From the NCBI GenBank assembly GCA_029204225.1, contig CM055102.1, forward strand, positions 26,824,922 through 26,888,921: 64,000 bases of DNA. The letters are read 5' to 3'. Source of the DNA: Diphasiastrum complanatum. Lineage: Eukaryota > Streptophyta > Lycopodiopsida > Lycopodiales > Lycopodiaceae. Under the pieces are notes generated by a model, which saw nothing but the letters and a program-made list of their open reading frames with translations, was not told the DNA's origin and ran no database searches. Positions 1 to 12,230 of the stretch are shown here, piece after piece. Made by a program: the position numbers and the translations under genes. Every line of letters begins with the position of its first letter. Within the stretch, counting starts at the first letter, position 1.

Positions 1-859
<859 letters not shown>

Positions 860-1950
860 TAAAGCATCAGTGGATCGACAATTACATGTGAATGAATGGG
901 AAGAAACTTTTGAAGATGAAGATGATCCCATCAATGAGTCTGATGAGCAAAGTGATAACGATGAAGCGGATGAGCAAAGCGAGGACAATGATTCAGATGG
1001 GCAAAGCGACAACGAAAGTCAAGTCTCAGATCCAGATACAGTTGTAGGCAACAAAAGTTCTTGTATTGCTGATATGCTCACCAAACCTTTGAGCAAAAGT
1101 TCCTTCATTAAGCATAGAGCCAATCTTGGACTTATACCAAGATCCATGTTCAAATCAATATAGATTATTTTTAGGAGGAGTGTTAAAATTGAAAAAACAA
1201 TCCATATTGATTTCTTGGCTTGCTACAAATGTTGTACCATAATGCAAAATGCCAAGTTTGGCCTACATAGAACTCGAGCTACATGGCTATGTAATATCTA
1301 GATTGAAGAATACAACTTGCATATAGTGTGTAGACATAGAATTAGCAAAGTCATGCTTGTAGAAACTTGTGGCAATTCACATGCGTTAATTGTAAGTGAT
1401 CTTAGTGGCATGCAAGGCATGCACAAAGTGTAATGGACACATGCATGATTATTTGTACTTTGCTAGTTAGAACTAGCACACTTGTAAAAAGTTGGTAGAA
1501 TTTCATGCATGGCAAGTGACAAATGTCACATAGACTCTAGATGTCACTTTAGATGTCATTTTGTAATGAATAAATGTGGTTCTACCTCGAGCTACCTCAA
1601 ACTAAAAACAAATGGACGACTACAATCCACCAAAGAGATTAGAAATGGTGTGAGGTATTATTGCAAATGAATCTTAATAAGAAGTTCAGATCAGAATATT
1701 GAAGTGATAAAGCAGTGTGATAATGCAAGTTCCTCAAGCGTCAAAGACAGCCATCGTCTAATAAGATACTGAGGAGTTATAGACGTCCGTGTTTTGATCA
1801 GAGTGAGTGAACGAGCGTGATCAAACAGAAACAAAGTGCATCACAATAAGCATTCATCTACGTTATACACAGATAGAAAAGCGTGTTGTTGCTATATTAC
1901 ATTGAAGCACAACAATAAATTATAACAAGTATGGCAACATAACTTGGAGG
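860..1950 (+). mobile_element. Ty1/Copia 3' end: RNase H tail, polypurine tract, 3' LTR
   Basis: The end of a Copia RNase H domain is seen near 1060-1163, with the IADMLTKPL motif and the usual C-terminal HRANLGL. It is followed by a polypurine tract (TTAGGAGGAG, 1171-1180) and an LTR beginning TGTTAAAATTG at 1181. Upstream is an unusual stretch rich in Asp, Glu and Ser with repeated DEQS/DGQS words. The LTR's far end is not certain and no matching 5' LTR lies in the window. This is a broken fossil: only the last few hundred coding bases survive. Confidence 0.65.
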
Positions 1951-2139
1951 CTCAAATTCGTCTTATGGACGGAGCATCACATAGAGTGTGTAATGAAGGT
2001 GTATTTATACACTGGATTTATGTATCTAATTACAATAAATGTTTGGCATCTTACTAAGTGCTTTGTTGCACTCAAGGAGTAGCTGAACTACTTTGACCAA
2101 ATGACAGAATGACAACTGTACATGGTCAGGTGACTTCAG
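1951..2139. other. unassigned AT-rich sequence
   Basis: No gene, domain or clear repeat end seen. It may be the end of the preceding LTR or the flank of another element. Confidence 0.3.
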
Positions 2140-2455
2140 ACACTTTGGTTGATGAATGAAATTGGACACTTCGATTGATGAATGAAGTTGTCTAAGAAGT
2201 CGGAGACTTCGATGACTTCGGATGATGGAAGAAGTCGAGTGACTTGATTGTTGAAGAAGTCGAAGACTTCAGAGACTTTGAGTGGTGGAAGAAGTCAAGT
2301 GACTTGATTGTTGAAGAAGTCGAAGTCGAGTGACTGAAAGAAGTCGGACACTTTGGTTGATCAACGAAGTTGGACACTTTGGTTGATGAACAAAGTTGTC
2401 GAGGAAGTTGGAGACTTTGAAGACTTTGATGTCGAGTGACTTGATTGTTGAAGAA
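2140..2455. repeat. imperfect tandem repeat of GAAGTCG / ACTTTGGTTGATGAA words
   Basis: Two interleaved repeat words are visible. One is roughly 66 bp and carries GAAGAAGTCGAGTGACTTGA, present about three times. The other is roughly 27 bp and carries TTGGACACTTTGGTTGATGA, present about four times with changes. Copies are diverged. A minus-strand Ser/Thr/Lys-rich open frame here is repeat-derived. Confidence 0.7.
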
Positions 2456-2734
2456 GTTTTGGGTGATAAGGCCTTTGATGTTCTTCATGAATCTTTGACA
2501 TTCAAATGTAGAATTAGACGAGGATGGATGCCCTTAACAATTTCAAAATTTTGTAATATTATTGATTATAGTTGTAATAATCTCGAAAGTGAGATGCATT
2601 TTGATAAAGATGATTGGAAATCTGGCAACGAGGCATTGAAGGCCATAATGAAAAAATTGAAAGCCTATGTTGAAACTTTGTCGAATGAGGAAGAATTTGT
2701 GGAGTTTCAAAAAAAGTATCCTCCAAAGATTTAG
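2396..2734 (+). CDS. unrecognised open reading frame, 112 codons
   Basis: The first ~25 codons fall in the tandem repeat, so any real coding part starts near 2456. The rest is a mixed, charged sequence with a basic patch (FKCRIRRGW) and an acidic C-terminus ending KKYPPKI. I do not recognise a family, and no splice structure is evident. Since a Gypsy gag fragment lies ~450 bp downstream on the same strand, a retroelement or chance origin is at least as likely as a host gene. Confidence 0.2.
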   Translation: MSRKLETLKTLMSSDLIVEEVLGDKAFDVLHESLTFKCRIRRGWMPLTISKFCNIIDYSCNNLESEMHFDKDDWKSGNEALKAIMKKLKAYVETLSNEEEFVEFQKKYPPKI

Positions 2735-3189
2735 TATACCCCCTTGAGAAATGAAAAAGCTATTGGAGGACATGACATTACTAGAAAAAATGTTGTTGAG
2801 TTCAATGATTATGATGTGGTAAGTTTATATTACATTGGTGTTCATATTGTATTATTTTCTTTCAATCAAAAAGTTAAAATTTTCAGATTGTACTATTTTC
2901 TTTCAATCTAAACATATCACCTTTACTTGTTTATAAAATGCTATCAAACTAGATTCCTTTGGTATGAGAATATGAAGCTGAAGATGACGATGTTGAATAC
3001 CAATCTTCTCTTTGTACAATGACATTCAACGGTACAACTATGCAAATTGTTGGAAGCACTGGGTTACAGACATGAGACAATATCAGTTATAGGAGCATAG
3101 TGACCATTCCTAGTTCTTGTTACAATGGTGTGAGCAGTTCATCAGAGACCAATCAACATCAACATTTATGTATCATGGATGAGAATCTT
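2735..3189. other. AT-rich sequence, nothing assigned
   Basis: Includes a short duplicated phrase (TTGTACTATTTTCTTTCAATC and variant, ~2850-2910). It probably belongs to the element whose gag fragment follows. Confidence 0.3.
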
Positions 3190-3530
3190 TGACTACATTC
3201 AATCTTTGATCAGGGCAAATTTACAATGGAAATATTCTACTTTCGAGGAAAACATTATGATTGGTGGCAAGTAGTATTACATCATCCAGAGTATGAACCC
3301 AAGTCATGGGATGATTTCAAGGAGTTCTGTGTAGAAATATTCATAGATTATTGTATGGACTCTTGGTATATGCTGGAACAAACTGGTTCAATGAAGGCGT
3401 ATAATATGAGATTATGTTTGGTAGCATCTAAACTGAAGTGGCTGAATGAAGATTTATCCATTCAACACTATTTACGTGGTCTTCAAGATCACATTGTAGT
3501 CGTCGATTGTAGTATAGGGGTCCATTCACT
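3190..3530 (+). mobile_element. Ty3/Gypsy-type gag fragment
   Basis: The translated segment shows the retrotransposon gag core: W-W followed by SWDDFKEFCVEIF, a spacer, then QTGSMKAYNMRL and the YLRGLQDHI helix. This order is typical of plant Gypsy gag (Retrotrans_gag family). Neither protease nor polymerase follows; the sequence runs into GA microsatellite. It is an isolated, broken fragment. Confidence 0.6.
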
Positions 3531-3599
3531 AGGAGCCGCCCGTGCACACCTGCATAGCAACAGAGAGAGAAGGGAGATAGAGAGAGGTAAACTAATGGG

Positions 3600-3822
<223 letters not shown>

Positions 3823-3890
3823 GTTCACCAAGGATGGTTGGGGCCATGGGGGCTCGAGCGCCTACCCATAGCTATGCACCAATCACCCTT

Positions 3891-3892
<2 letters not shown>

Positions 3893-3988
<96 letters not shown>

Positions 3989-3996
3989 AGAGAGAG
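3893..3996. repeat. (GA)n microsatellite next to a CTTTATT terminus
   Basis: A second GA run 70 bp after the first. It ends in GAGAGAGCTTTATTGAG, so the minus strand again reads CTCAATAAAGCTCTC. The sequence beyond differs from the LINE 3' ends elsewhere in the window, so the AATAAAG-(TC)n join is not confined to one family. Confidence 0.9.
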
Positions 3997-5900
3997 CTTT
4001 ATTGAGAAAAATGAAGATGTGTACAATGCAAAATGGCCTCCTTATATAGTTGAGGAGGGAGGGCCATCTTGGCTCTCATTGGCCTATTTACAATGGCATC
4101 CTAGCCCTTCAAACTAATTGAACTTCAATCTAATGGTTCATTAGGAAAAGGGTCAAACTAAACTTGAGGCTTTATTGGATGATGGTGATCAACAAGAACT
4201 TGGACTTGCCAGATTTTCAATAATATAACCTTGTTCATTGACAATTGGTTAGTCGAGGTATGCCATCGGAGGATCCCAAGATAAATCTTGCTGATATAAC
4301 GGATCCTAAGTATGCATCAACCTGACGACTTTCCTCAGCAGTCAATATCATAGATTTAGGACAAGGCCTTGTCATTGTAGGTTCTAGTTCTTGCTGTACA
4401 ATTGGCCATTTTGGGCTTGGATTCCCTGGATTTGGCCGTCCAAGCAATGTGATGTCCTGTGGTTCTGAGTGTTCCTTGCATGAATGTGAATGGGTTAAGC
4501 TCTTGGGGAACCTGTCAGCTGAGTTGGATGGCTTGCTTGGGTGGAAGTTACCTGTTTATGGCTGTCCAGTTTGGCGTGGCACCAGGTTGGCTTCCAGCGC
4601 TCGTGACGAAGCTTTCAGTTGGTTAAGTCTGATGTAAGTCAAACCACTTGCTTGGAATGGATGTTACTCGTTTGTAATGAAGCTTCGAGTTGGTTAAGTT
4701 TGATGTATGTCGGGCGGCTTGCTTGGAGGGAAGTCACCCACATCGGGACCCCCGATCTGGCATGGCGCCAGGTTGGATCTCAATGTTGGTTTCTGAATTT
4801 TCAGTTGGTTAAGTCTGATCGTTGTTGGCGAGTTGGCTGCTTGTATGTCAAGTGGGTTTGGACGACAAGAGTTGAAGGCTGGGAAGCTAAGTCGTGGTTA
4901 CCGGATCCCTTTGGGATGCTTGCGCTACATCAGGTCTCCTTTGATCCCTTCCACAAAATATAGTGGTGAGCCAATTTGAACTTCCCCTGCCTAGGATGAT
5001 CCGCTCGCTGATATAACCAATACTTCCACCGAACCTTGCCTAGCCACTAGAAAGATTCTGAAAGTCCTGAGACCGATCCACTTTCTTTGGAGGAGCGATT
5101 TGATGGCAAGCTAGATGGCATAGATGAGGATTTTGTTGATTGATTTCCAGTCTCCAGAATTTCCTTATTGACTTGATATCGTAATCTCATATTTTGAACT
5201 GGACATTGAGGTGTTGGATGTTTTCCAAAACAATAATGGCATTGGTCCAGTGGTCTGATCTTCCGATTGGCATTTTGGGATTCTGGGAGGTAATCAGATT
5301 GACTACACATCTTATCTGTGTCACTGACAACTTGCATTTGATCGTTCGGACTGCTAGTACTTTGGCTAGCATTGTCTGTGGCATCTTGTGGATTAGATGC
5401 TCTACAATCCCTGATTGTTTGAATGTTGGTTATGGGCTGTGATGGTGTGGGCAAGATCTGTGCTTCTGCAATAACGGCTGTCTTACAGAGTTCATTTGGA
5501 CTGGTATATGATGTAAAGGGTGGCATACCAATCTTGATCTCGTGCGTTAATCCGGCATAGCAAAATGCCATTTTGTGGTGACTAGGAAGACCGGAATTCC
5601 AATCTCCCGCCATCTCTGGCAAATCGTGCGGTGTAGCCCTTGAGAGTTTCTACGGAAAGCATTGAGATTTGGGCAAGCTGCTCGTAAATTGCCATGGCCT
5701 GCTGTGTGCAAGGTGAAGTTGATCTGGAGTGGTGTGGAGTGGTGTGGTGATGTACGAGAGAGAGATTGGGGGATGCAGTTTTTGAAATGTATATGAGGGA
5801 ATTGATGATGAGGAGATGGAAGAGGACAAAAAAAACAGAAATATTCCTTGGTCTAGAACATTCACATTTTGGGCAAAGGCAGATTTTATAAACAAATTCA
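3997..5900 (-). mobile_element. probable LTR-retroelement remnant with CCHC-like knuckle
   Basis: On the minus strand, around 5050-5620, a polar Ser/Asn/Gln-rich protein contains CHYCFGKHPTPQC, a zinc-knuckle-like C-x2-C-x3-H-x4-C pattern typical of the end of a gag protein. The 4000-4200 end reads, on the minus strand, into AATAAAG next to (TC)n. I see no LTR pair or polymerase. The element is broken and its superfamily is not certain. Confidence 0.35.
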
Positions 5901-6256
5901 ATTATGCCCTTCCAGCGAAAGTCTTATGATGAGGGATGATAATTGGAAAAGTACTTATGTAGGTTTTTTGACAAAAAAAACTACTTTTTGACACTTCTCC
6001 GCAAGTTTATAGAAGGATTCTTCAATACCAACTATAACTCGTTTTAGCCTTGGCGGTCTTGGGAGGAGTCTATCAAAGACAAAGTCACTCACCAAAGAGG
6101 CTTGGGCTATATATATATATATATATATATATTAATTATTATTTTTTTAATTTTTTTCTAATAAAAAAGGGCCTTCGACAGTCGTGGGAGGGGCTATCAG
6201 AGATAGGGTCGCCTCCCAACGAGGCTAATGGCCCAATTCGTATTTATTTATATATA
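5901..6256. repeat. direct duplication of a ~65 bp word around a (TA)n tract
   Basis: The word at about 6045-6110 (CTTGGCGGTCTTGGGAGG ... AGGCTTGGGC) recurs diverged at about 6173-6235 (CTTCGACAGTCGTGGGAGG ... AGGCTAATGGCC). A short (TA)n tract and an AT-rich stretch lie between. This may be a small terminal-repeat element or a simple duplication. The segment ends at the Helitron at 6257. Confidence 0.5.
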
Positions 6257-6659
6257 CTAGTAAAGAGTGCCCGTCGTTGACAGGCAATGGAGGCAGATCT
6301 TCATATAAATGCATTTTTATTTCAACCTTTCTAGTGGAAAGTTTGATAATTTAAAAAATCTTTAGAGCACCCTTCAAATTTTTGATAATGAAAGTCTCAT
6401 TTGTTTACCTTTTACCATGAAAGTATGTACATGCACTTCAAAATATTGTGTGTTGGTAAAGGATAATTTGAATTTGGAGTGGGCCCCTTAGATGCATGCA
6501 TGGGGAGGAGGGCCATGTATCCTTTTCCCCATACATGCATCCTCCTCCCCAAGTTTTTTAGTTAGAAAAAGCTCATGCATGGGTGAGGGGAGGAGGATGC
6601 ATGGGTGCACTCATACACATGCGCAAAAGTGTACATAAGTTTAAATATATATATATAGA
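6257..6659 (-). mobile_element. short non-autonomous Helitron (copy A)
   Basis: Read on the minus strand, the 3' end has a 7-bp hairpin (GCCTGTC, 3-base loop, GACGGGC), an 8-base spacer, then CTAG followed by T: the Helitron CTRR|T terminus. The 5' end reads A|TCTATATATATA, fitting the required TC start after a host A. The body shares most of its length, including a GC-rich word with CATGCATCC, with a plus-strand copy at 50954-53411 that has the same two ends. No Rep/helicase gene is present, so it would depend on an autonomous partner. Confidence 0.7.
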
Positions 6660-6679
6660 TATATATTTTTTTTTAAAAA

Positions 6680-6875
6680 ATAATTGCAGATTTCTCTGTG
6701 TCCTGGTCTCAACGAGATGGAACTTTAGAGGCCTCTACAAAAGTTTGTTGTGTTTTTTTTTTTTTTTTTGACAACAAACCCTTGCAGATTTCTATGTTTC
6801 CTTGTCTTAGTGAGACTAAGATGAAACTTCAGAGGCCTTTACAAAAGTTTGTTGTTTATTTTTTTTTATTTTTTT
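6680..6875. repeat. tandem duplication, ~95 bp unit with poly-T
   Basis: Two copies of a unit starting TTGCAGATTTCT and ending CTACAAAAGTTTGTTGT, each followed by a T run, at about 6685-6770 and 6783-6875. They differ by a few bases. No coding content. Confidence 0.7.
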
Positions 6876-7575
6876 TCGAAGAGACTACAGTAAAAAAAAA
6901 AACAGCGAGGGTAACTGGATCGTCAAAAGTTAAGGTTTTAAAAAACACAGCTCCGAAAAGGCCTCAAAGATAACGTAAAAAGAGAAGAAAAAAAATAACT
7001 AGAAAATTAAGAGGTGAGAAGAAGAGAAGGAATGGTATACGCAGGAGTATGAAGAAAAGCAGTTTGGGATGTCGGTTCTCTAGAGTGCGACAGTGAGGGA
7101 AAGGAAAAGGGAGCGGAGCTGTAGGCAAGGGCGGGAAGGGAGCGGATCAGGGCAGGAGAGGGTAGGCAGTGATAGATGAAGGGGGAGCGAGAGATAAAGG
7201 GGGAGGCAGCGAGGAGGAAGGTAGCGAGGAGCAGCAGGCAGGAGCAGCGAACAGAGGGGAAGGGAGAGGGAGCGGAGGAGCATGAAGGAAGCGAGGAAGG
7301 GAGCGAGCAGGACGAGCAGGGAGGTGAAGGAGGTGGAGCGCAGGGAGGCAGGGAGGTGAGCGAGCAGGGGAGAGGGGAAAGGGAGTGAGAGAGAGAGCAG
7401 GGGAGGGAAGAGCGCAGTGTGCAGCAGATGGGAAGGGGGAGAGAGCGAGCAAGAGGGGGAGTGGAGCTGTAGGCAGCGAGCAGTGAGAGGTGAAGGAGCG
7501 AGGAGAAGGGAAGGAAGGGAGCGAGAATGGGGAGGTAAGAGAGAGATTTGTGGATTTTTTTTTTTTCAAAAAGAG
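6876..7575. repeat. purine-rich (GGGAGCGAG-like) low-complexity block
   Basis: From about 7040 the plus strand is almost all purine with G runs. The minus strand gives long Ser/Leu/Pro/Ala open frames with no domain. The composition resembles the G-rich 5' block of the LINE at 60.4-61.0 kb and the block at 53.08-53.33 kb. G runs could form quadruplexes. I do not call a gene here. Confidence 0.6.
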
Positions 7576-10500
7576 GGTTGATCCATATCAAAACTGAGAT
7601 TACGACAATACAAAATTAAAAACACTGGGCATTTTGACTGCTCTATCACTTGCGAAATCCGAGTCAAAATAACCAATAATAGAAAGATATTCACTTTTAT
7701 ACAATAAACCAAAATCAAAAGTTGAAGATATATATCTCAGCATTCTCTTGGCCATTTTCCAATGATAGATAGTAGGATTTTGCATAGCCTGGCTCAACTT
7801 ATAAACACTAAAGCTTATGTCAAGTCTAGTTATTGTGAGCCAAATTAAGGAGCCTATAAGACTTCTAAAAGTGTGATGTCCACGAAGAATCTTTCATCAC
7901 CTTTGTTAGACATTTTGCTCCATAGGTGTTTCTATACTCTTACAATTCAGCATATTGAACTTCTTTAACATTGAAAGAGCATATTTGGATTGACATACAA
8001 AAGCTTTATCTCTAAGAAAGTTAATCTCTAATCCTAGAATATAGTGAAATTTTCCAAGATCTTGCATCTTGAACTCTTTTCCAAGTGCAATCTTGGTTTC
8101 CTCAAGTAACTTGATACTACTTCCTGTCAGAATGATATCATCAACATAAATAAGAAGAATGACAATATCTTTATCAAAAAACTTGACATATAAGGAATGA
8201 TCATAGTTACTAAGATTAAATCCTAGTGACTCAAGAAAGGTGTTAAGTCGAGAATATTATGACCTTGGAGCTTGCTTCAATCCATATAAACTTTTGAAGA
8301 GCAAGCAAACTTTTTCTTTGTCATGGATGAACCCATAGGCTGATCCATATAAATCTCTTCTTCTAGATACCCATTTAGAAATGCATTAGAGACATCTAGT
8401 TGAAGAACTTGCCAATTGAAAAAACAAGCAAGAGAAATTATGTTTCTAATTGATACCATCTTTGCAACTGGAGCAAAGGTCTCCTGATAATCAAGTCCAT
8501 AAACTTGAGCAAAACCTTTAGCACAAAGCCTAGCCTTGTACTTGTTGATTGTGCCATCTTGATTATACTTGACTCAAAAAATCCACTTGCAACCAATGGT
8601 GTGCTTGTTGGATGGAAGATCCACAAGCTCCCATGTCTTATTGGCCATCAAATCCTTCATGACAAGGTACCATTCCTTCGAGTTGAGTGCATCATATACA
8701 TCATTTGGCTCCTCATGAGAAATAAAATAAGCACAATTAGTGGAGTTGATTTTCACTTGCTTGCCTCTATCTTCATAGGTAAGCCTTCTAGGCTCGGAAC
8801 TTTCTCTTTGAGATCTCCTTGGTGAAAAGAATCGAGGTGACTCCTCCTCAATTCTCGGCCCCATCTCTCCATGATAGTCTTCAAGGGTGGTGATTGGAGT
8901 ATCTTTGTGAGAGTCTTTGAACTCGGCCTCCTCAAGAATGTATTTTTGATCTTCATGGAATATAACATCTCTACTCCCAATTATAGTTGAGGTAGAGGGA
9001 ACATAGATTCTGAAAGCTTTTTTGTTGGATGCATATCCAACCATGATCCCTTTAATATAATAAGGATAATCTCTTTTCCTTGTTTCCAAGGGCACATGAA
9101 CAAAGCAAGTACAACCAAAAACTCTAAGGTGATCTACCTTAGCTTTCTTCTTAAACAAGACTTTGAAAGATGATTTTCCAGCAAGTGCATTGTGAGGTAA
9201 TCTATTGCACAAATAGTTTGCACAATTTATAGCTTCACCCCAATATTCAATAGGCAAAGAAGCTGCTACTCGAATTGCTTTAGCACATTCACATAAAGAT
9301 CTGTTTTTCCTCTCAGCTACTCCATTTTGAGATGGAGAATAAGCACAAGAAAACTCTCTCTTTATTCCTTCACTTTCACAATATTCATGAAACTTGTTGG
9401 AGATGTATTCACCTCCTCCATCACATCTTAAAGCTTTAACTTTGAAAGAAAACTATTTCTCAACATAAGCTTTGAAGATTAGGAAGTGATAAAAAACCAT
9501 AGCCTTTGAAGAAAGTAGATACATCCAAGTATATCTAGTAAAGTCATCAATAAAGGTGACAAAACATGTTGCACCACCAATACTTTTAGAAGAGGAAAAA
9601 TGTACATCTAAGTGTATAAGCTCCAAAGGATGAGTAGTCTTTATAAAAGACTTCTGATATGGCTTTTTGTGTGACTTTGCAATGGCACAAGCCTCACAAG
9701 GCTTGAAATCTTTAGAAAGAGATTTTGGAAGACCAATAGCCTTCACCTTCTTAACCATAGAAGACATAGATTTAAAGTTAGGATGACCCAACCTTCTATG
9801 CCACAGCTCCTCCTTAGATAACAAAGCAACTTCACAAAGGTTTGCATTCTCATAAAAATTAAACTTAAAAATTCCACCACATCTAGATCCATTAGCAAGG
9901 ATCTCTTCATTTTTCTTGATAAAACAAGTATTGGAGTTGAAATTTACATCACAACCATTATCAAGCAACTTTCTCACACTAATTAAGTTCTTTGTGAGTT
10001 TTGGAATGAAAGGAACATTAGAAAGTGCAAGAACTTTTGAAGAAGCAAGTTTCAATGGAATGTTTTCAATTCCTTCTATTGGGCACTCATGATCATTAGC
10101 AGTATAAATAGATCTCTTGAGTCCTTTGTAAGGTAAGATTGAGTCAAATGACTCCTTTGAACAGCTCATATGTGAAGAAGCTCCACTATCTATGTACCAA
10201 GCTCCATCTTTCTTGAAAGGTAATGAAGAAAAACTGGACACCATGAGTGATCCTTCTCCATCACTTGCAACAGAATCTTCTTCAATCTCTTTGGAGAGAT
10301 TAACTTGCTTGAGTTGGTTTTTCTTCTTAAAGCAATTAGAGGCATAGTGCCCCTTCTTGCCACAGAACTTTCTTCTTCTTGGTTTTTGAGTTAGAAGGAT
10401 GAGATGTATCATCCTCTTACCATCTTTGTCTCAATATTTGGCTTTGTCTTTGTTGGATTCTTGAGAGAACTGGTTCTTACTCCTTCCTTTATGCTTGTCT

Positions 10501-11134
10501 TTGAGAAAGAGGGCTTTTTTACTTCTACCATGCTCGAATTTGTTCATCTTGGAGAGTTTATAGCTTTGTCTAGATTCTTCGGAAATAAGCATTCCTTGGA
10601 GAGTTTCTAGATTAGGCAACTCCTCCTTAATAGCAAAAGACTGAACAAGATTATGATAGTCATCTCTCAAGCCATTCAGTATGACTTGAACTAGCTCATC
10701 TTGGTTAATAGTAACACCAACATAGGAAAGCTCTCTATGTAAATCTTTAACTCTCAGAACATAGTTAGATGCACTCTCTTCATTTCTTTAGAAACTTTGA
10801 AAAATCTGATTCCTAAGAGTGAGTATTCTAGAAGTATTCTTTGCTTCATAGATGGACTTTAGTGCATCCGAAGCTTCTTTGGTTGTAGGGCAAGATCCTA
10901 TCTCTCTCAGAATTTCATTAGATACATTCATCTTAATGAAATGTAGAGCCATCTAGCTCTTTTCTTATACTTAAAAATTTCAACTTGTGCTTGAGGCTCC
11001 TCCTCAACACCAAGCACAATATCCATAACATCCTGGAGTATTAAAATAGACTCCATTCTGAACTTCCAAATTGAGTAATTAGAAGTGTTTAGTCTTTCAC
11101 TGGCTTCTGAAAGATATACTCCCTGAGATGCCAT
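7576..11134 (-). mobile_element. Ty1/Copia remnant D, gag to RNase H, no LTRs seen
   Basis: The minus strand carries, from 11134 downward, a gag start (MASQGVYLSEASERLN), a CCHC knuckle near 10.35 kb, a DSGASSHM aspartic protease near 10.2 kb, an integrase with H-H-C-C head (~9.85-9.65 kb) and core, an integrase/RT linker (~9.0-8.7 kb), reverse transcriptase (8.63-8.1 kb) and part of RNase H (to ~7.6 kb). Gene order marks it as Copia, and the protein is close to the whole element at 22.9 kb. Broken at several points, truncated at its 3' side, with no LTR recognised on either side. Confidence 0.85.
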
Positions 11135-12230
11135 TTTAATGCAGACTTCTTACTTATTGGACTGCAATATGTTTGAGCTTGTTCCAATCAGACTTAAAGT
11201 TGCTGCTTTTTTTCACTATAGGTATTTTCAAGGATGTACTACCTTCCTATGTGAAACACTTGCAACTGTATTTGAGATGAATCTCAAATATTCCACAAGA
11301 CAAGTTATCTAGATCAGACACACAAAGTGGATTGAGACCTTTGGCTAGTTTGAATCCTACTTTTGGCACATGTGAAATGCTTCAAAAGAAAACACAATTG
11401 ACTCTCAGAAGGCTCAAAAGTATTCATTACTTCAAACTCAGTCTTGATCTTCAGTTTCTTGTGTAGGATGCTCAAAACAATGGATTCAGGACAAAGCAAG
11501 ATTGAATCAAATCAAAATGTTGTCACTCGGATTTTGGACCAATATCGAATCAACATGCGCCTTTACCTTGACATTCGTGCATGCTGAACCAATATCATCC
11601 ATGTTTTCAAGGTCTTCATGACTATGGCCAGTTCTTCACGGTTTAGTGAGAATAATCGTTTATGAAAGCCAATGACATTCCATGATTCATCTGACAAATT
11701 GGAGTATTTTTTGTTTGTTTTTCTTTGCCCTTTTTGATGTCGATAAGCTTGTTTACGAGAATCATTTCAAAATACTTGTTCTAAAATTTGATGAATTCTC
11801 TCAGATTAATACTACTACTATTATAGATATAGACAATTACAGTTTTGTTCATTTTAATGACCTTGTACATTCTTAGTCATTTGTTAAGCATAAACGTGAT
11901 AGAAAGTTCTCTAAATTACATGAATGAAATATATATTGCGATCTCCACAATAGAAAATGTGATTTCTTATCAAAGAGATCAAACTATGGAAAACTTACGA
12001 GGAATAAATCATGAAATCAAAATACTATGTGGACTTATATTTATAAGCTTTTCCTGTAAATTATAACCATACATTTGTCAAGTTATGAATGAAAATCTTA
12101 CATCATAGAAATTCTTCCAATAATATTGTGACAATGGAGGTATGTATGAACTCATAAAACACATAATGCTAAGTTATTCTAAAGAAAGGTTGAATTTGTA
12201 GCAATGAGAGAGAAACCTAGCTAATCGAGA
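11135..12230. other. AT-rich sequence between two Copia remnants
   Basis: No domain, terminal repeat or splice structure that I can support. Short open frames on both strands look random. It may hold decayed LTR sequence of element D. Confidence 0.35.

Noticed and set aside
7007-7591. 194-codon minus-strand Ser/Leu/Pro-rich frame
   Set aside because: Low-complexity purine/pyrimidine block; no domain, start context or splice pattern.
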